In this document: one piece after another, positions 54,401-60,400 of the stretch | Numbering within the stretch: position 1 is the stretch's first letter | How the letters are laid out: every line of letters starts with the position of its first letter | Source of the DNA: Rhytidiadelphus loreus | Lineage: Eukaryota; Streptophyta; Bryopsida; Hypnales; Hylocomiaceae | Length of the DNA: 64,000 nucleotides | Reading direction: 5' to 3' | NCBI GenBank assembly: GCA_947034895.1 | Contig: OX344761.1 | Coordinates: 37,894,863 to 37,958,862, forward strand | Translations under genes and position numbers: made by a program | Notes under the pieces: generated by a model | The model's database searches: none | The model's input: only the letters and a program-made list of their open reading frames with translations | What the model was told of the DNA's origin: nothing

Positions 54401-57400
54401 TGAGCTTCTAAACAAAAGTTGTGGGCAAAGTTAAGAGAGAGGTTGAAAAGGATATATTTTTGACATTTTCAAACATCCTCTATGATTTTTGTTCATAAAT
54501 TTTTCTTGGAGTCTCAAAATATCAAACGGATTTTTGGAAATTAAATTTAGCTTGATTTTGCAACTTTTTTACGTTCAATTTAAAAAAAAAAATTGTTCTA
54601 CTATGCCAAAATGACCTCCAAAGTCTGTTGATTTTATGAAGGAAACAAAAACAATTAGAAAAACTAGTTAAAATAAAAACCTGCATACAACTATTGTATG
54701 CAAAGCTATGCACTTGAGGGATGGTCATTTAGAGTGTCCATTAAAAACCACGTGCGAACAAAACTTTGGACCCCCTATATACTTTTTGAATTTTAAATAA
54801 AACAAAATTAAAAAATATGAATAGATTTTCCTACTTTGAAAGTTTATGTTTTGAATTATTGATATCTTTTTATGTTAATAATAATTAGTTACAAATTTTT
54901 GAAGTAAATAGATACATTGTAGAACTGAAAAATAACTTTCACACTCCTATATTATATTAAAAAAAATTGTCTAAAAAATGAACAAAAAATTTCTAAAAAT
55001 AATTCTCTTTTGAAAGCTCATTTTGAATTGAATATTGATTCAATGGTCATCTAAATGTGTCCTCTATAATTATTTGAGTTCAAAAACATGCCATCTTAGT
55101 TCATTTTCAACTTCTTATAGAAATCATTTCATATTTTATTTGAGTTGAAAATTTTGGCAATAGCAAGTTTTAGTCATTATTAAACAATGTTCAAAATTTT
55201 AGGTTGAAATTATAGTTTATTAGAAACCACTTGTTTGCATGTGGTTTGTTGTAGTAGAACTAAGTGCACCCCTCGAGGCTATGCATGGTGTAGTGGTTGA
55301 AACCTTGGACCTCAATCACGAGGTTCAATTTTCAAACCTTGTGGTTTATGCCTACCCATGTGGCAGGGACTGCCTTGGTGGATCTCTTATTGAAAAAAAA
55401 TAATTTTTTTCTGAAATCCGTAGAAAATCTGGGCACTTAGGAAAAAAAATTGGATATGTCCAAAACAACCTATCAAAAATAACAAGTGCAAACAACAACT
55501 TCCTGTTGTTTTGGATGCAAGATTTTCTACTAGTGGAATTTAATTATGAAATTGAAAAATGCCAATCCCAATGGTGGAAATGTTGTAATAAACAATCTAG
55601 ATCATTTTTTTATTTTTTTTCAAATATATTGAAAATTGAGTTAAATAATGGGCTTCAAAGTTTGTTTTATGGATTTAGGAGTAGAAAATCTATAACTACC
55701 TACAAACTAAAACCCCTTGTAACTTTCATCTCATTAATAAAAATGGAATGATTCAAAGCTTTCTACATATGTATAACTCTAGAAAACCAATTTCGAATTT
55801 TGTTTTTAAAATTGTTGGGCCTTAAAGAAAAAACTTGTCCCCATGTTTTGTGAAAATTTTAAAAATAAAAGTAAAAATCAAAATTCCATTCATAGGGAGT
55901 TGTCCAAAATTGCTAAAGTTGCCAAATTGCTAAAGTTGCCAAAAAACACAACTTGGTCCTTTAGGGATTAAGATTTAAGATAAAATAGTTCACTACTCAA
56001 CAATTTTTTAATTTTAGTTGCTATTGTTGATTATACTAGAAATGGTAATTTTATAGTAGACAAGGATAAAACAGAGTCATGAAGCTTTTGTAGCTAATTT
56101 ATCCCTTAAAAATAATTAAATATTGATTTAAGGATTATTGAATTTAAAATCAAGTCATTCTAATAACATCTTTAAAAAATAATTATTTTTAAAGATAAAT
56201 TATTCAAAGTCATTTATTGTAATCAACTATTAGAGTCAACTTTAAGTTTTTTTTATAATTGATGCTAGAATTTTGGAAATTTTATTTTTCCAAAAGATGA
56301 TTGTACAGAGAAAGTATGATTTTTGAAGGAAAGTTTATATTTTAAACATTTGTCAAACATTTTCTTACAACTTTAATTAAATATTTGCATAAAATGTTGA
56401 CTATTATAACTTGGTACAGTAGTAAAGATCTATTAACTCTTAACTTTTAACATATAAATTATATTAATCATCATGTTAACCCTATTGACACCCACTTGAC
56501 CTACTCACATTTTTGGGGTGAGGGGAGCTATGGAGTGCAATCTAAAATTCAAAGGTACTTAATAGTGAATTATTTAGTTATAAAATTTTCTAAGAAGTAA
56601 ATAAATAATTGAAGGTAAGTTGCTATTGTACTTTATTCTTGAAAAAAGTAAAGCCTAATATATTCTTAATTTACTATTTTTGCATATCAACATTTTCTTT
56701 AGATATTTGTTTTTGTATTTACTTTACCATTGAAAATTATATCAACATCTATCATAATATTGCATTGACACTCAAAACTCTTGTTTTAAGAACTAATACA
56801 CTATAGTTTGCAATTACTCATTTTTTGTTTCATAATATAAAAGTAGATCTCTATCTTTATAATCTAAAATTATTAAAATATAGACCAATAATTTGAATCC
56901 AATGTGATTTCAATAGTGATTAAATATTATTAGGTGAAAGTATTGATATTTTTGCCATCTATTTATTTTCAATTTAAAAAAATCAATGGATGATGAAAAT
57001 TTATAAACTGAAGTTTGAATTCTAAATATCTATGTATTTTTTCAAATTGGATGTGACAATTGGATGTGATTATTTTTGTCTATACAATTAATTTTTCATT
57101 ATAATGGTTATTATTTGTCTTTTTGATGCAAATTTCAAAACAATCATGAATGACTTATTTTATAGCTTTTCTGTATTTTATTTGTGAACCTTTTGAATTT
57201 AACATTATTCTTAATTGTTGACTTTCAATAAACTAAAGAAGAGTTGTTTTGTCCAAGATAGATCAAATCAACTTCTATGTGACCAAATGAATAATAAGTT
57301 GGTTTTCAAATTTTGGATGTAATTTCTTTTAATAGAATTTATGAACATATTTTTATAAAAGTTTTTAATAAAATCCCTCGAAAATCAAATTTGAAAGAAC

Positions 57401-60400
57401 TAACTATAATTTAAAAAAATATTATATTTAGAAATACTATGCATTGTATTTACTATGGTCAATGTTGATATGATTGCAAACTTTTCATCTTTTCATTTGA
57501 AAATTTATTTTTGAATCATGAATGATTCAATTTCATTTATGACCTCCAACTCCAAATATATTTCATTTATTTTCAAATGAAAAGAATGAGTGTTGATTTG
57601 AATATTATTTATTGATTATTTTTGGAAATAATTTTTTTCTACGTTCATCGTTTATTTTATTTGTATATGTGTTTATTCAAATAAAGTGTATTTATTAAAA
57701 CATATAGGAAATGATTTTTTTGTTAATGTATCGTGTCGTATAATATATTGGTATTTTATGTTTAATTCTAAAATGTATTTTCTGTAAATTATATGTACTA
57801 AAATAAAAACAAAAATATAGAAAGAATCATATTCATTTATTTTTTATTTTTTATTAAATCCATAAATATAATAATGGATATTAGTTTATTAGATATACCA
57901 ATAGACGAGTCAATAAGAGTTGGAGTAACCGTAACACTGCTTGTTGGCTTTATTCGTAATGATATCATGCTAGTTTGAGAAGTGCCTTCAAAGACATTAT
58001 AAAATTCTCTTGGAGTGATGTTAAAAGGTGGTTGCATCATATTGACAACATTCAAAAACTTTGTAGTGGTATTAGCTAGTGCATTATTATTTATAGCCCC
58101 AACTTCACATGCATCAAGCAAAGCTTGTCGTACATCTTTAGGCCTTGCATCTATATATTGACTTAAATAAAGTGCAGCTCCACCAGCCTAAACATTATAT
58201 TTTTAGGAATTAAATTCAACTTGTAAACCCATTCTTGTTCTAAAAAAACAAAAACATTGAAATCTTTAATAAGAGATTCTTCTATTTTTTATATCGAATG
58301 ATATACAATTTTATTATAAGTATCTCATATAATAAACTAATGAAAACTATATATAGTAGGGTTTTATTTTCATTTTGGAACATAATCATTCCAAGTAAAA
58401 TTTTCTTTTTGAAAAAAAATGAATTTCATCTAATAGTAAATTAGAATCAATTTTCATATTTCCCATAAGTAAGCAACTTCTAAAATTTTATGTAATAATT
58501 ATTGATATTTATAAGATTTAATTGAAAAATTATTATCTTCATTTTTATAAGCCATTAATTTGAAATCAAATCAAACCTCTATAATAATCGAAGATAAAAT
58601 TAAAATCATTTCAATATTTTTTAAACACCAAAATTGTAAACAAATTCATTTTCATAGTAAAAGCCACCTTCATGTTTAAAACTATTTTGAAACCTATAAG
58701 TTTAACTTTAATGTCTGAGTTGTTTCTAGTTTGATTTTTTTTGGTTGAAAGAAAAACAAGATTTAGAAATTTAGAGAAATTTTTAATAAATACACATTAT
58801 CCTTAATAGTATACTCATCAAAGTTTGAGATGTATTTATGTACCACATGAGGACAAGCCATAGATGTTCCTGAAATAGTATTATATGAAGTATCACTTGT
58901 ATTCCATGTACTTGTTATAAGTTCACCCTAACCATTTCAAAAACATTAAAATTACAAATTTGAAAGGAATCAAGTGAAATGAGAAGAATATAATTTACTA
59001 CAATAATGGTTTGCAAAGTATATATAAATTAACAAAATAGAAACCAACGCACAATTGTATAATGCATGTTGTAATTTATTGGACACAAACACCATTCTTT
59101 ATAGCATTAAAAAAAACAGAAATATTGGTATGATTTTTTAAATTTAAATTTTTTTTTTTTAAATTTGAAAAATAATAAACCAGAAAATTTTAGTCAACTT
59201 TTTTTGGGACAATGCTACTTATTACAACTATCCATTCCAACATTGTATAGAAATAAAAACAAGTTTATGCTATTAAAAATTTGAAACTTTCCTTAGTAGA
59301 TTCTCTTTGAAGTTGAGTGATGTAGTGACAAAGGTTTAGGATTATGATTCCTTGTTGAATTTTAGCCATACAATAAAGTTTTAACCAACCAATGTCACTA
59401 CTTTCCCCTCAAAGATAAATTAGATCCACAAAGTCCAAGGAAAGGACATGTAAATGTCTATTCTTGTCATTCTCTCATTCTCTTAACTTTGAAAGTCCTA
59501 AGACCCATTATTCACTCAAAACTATTATTTATTGTAAAAAGCAAAAAGCTTAATAATTTGCTTTTTTGGAATATTTCACCAACAAATCTCATATAGATTA
59601 TAAGATATTTACATTTAAAATGAATAAAGTGGATTTTTGAATATGATCCCAGACCAAAATTATTTGATTTTGAAACTTCTTAACTTAAAATCCTTACACT
59701 AGAAATTTTGATTTAAAAAAATTTATGTTGAATAATTCAATTGAAATTCTAGAGAAACAAAACTAAAAAAATACTTTATTTTCATATTGAAATAGACACA
59801 AACCAATAGTGAGATTGTTCTAGCAAGTATACTTAACTTTGTGGAGCTTTTTCTAAATTGTCAAAATTGAGTTCAAAAACAAATTTAGTACAATGTTTTC
59901 TCAAGAAGTTTCTATAATTGCCCCCAAACAAGATGTTCCATAACTTTCACATCACAAATCCAAATGGAATGATTCAAAGCTTTCTATGCAAACAAAAGTA
60001 TAACCCATGAGAAAAAAAATTCACAAAAATTATTTCAAGTTTTTGTGAATTTTTGTGTTGTTTGGTATTCTCTAATTTGAATTTAAATATTGTGGTATAA
60101 CTTTTGCTTCCAAGTACCAATTGAAATAAAAAAATTATTTCCAAGATGACAATATGATTTTAAATATTTAAAAAAACTTTCAAAAAATCATGTCAAAAAT
60201 TGAAGTTCATGAGCCTACCCAAAATTCATTTTGTCCCTCATAGAGACAATGAGATTTTAGATGTAAGCCATCATAGATTGCAAGCACCACCAAAAATTTA
60301 AGATTGACTAGAATGTTCTAAAATTTAGAGAATCAATTTCCAGGATCAATTTTAAACCTCTCATCTATTACAAAATACAAAGCAAACACCATTTGAATTA

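Larger units (their letters stand above)
50496..57898 (-). other. intron 6 (7.4 kb, the largest)
   Basis: Built largely from repeats: an inverted-repeat element near 51.2 kb, dispersed copies at 52.3-53.1 kb and near 54.7 kb, and a SINE at 55.3 kb. No additional exon is needed, because exons 6 and 7 join in phase and read through one domain. Confidence 0.6.

Noticed and set aside
57837..57898. Extension of protease exon 6 to the stop codon at 57837 as a truncated protein end
   Set aside because: The donor at 57898 joins in phase to exon 7, which completes the same domain; the extension is Ile/Lys-rich intron-like sequence.
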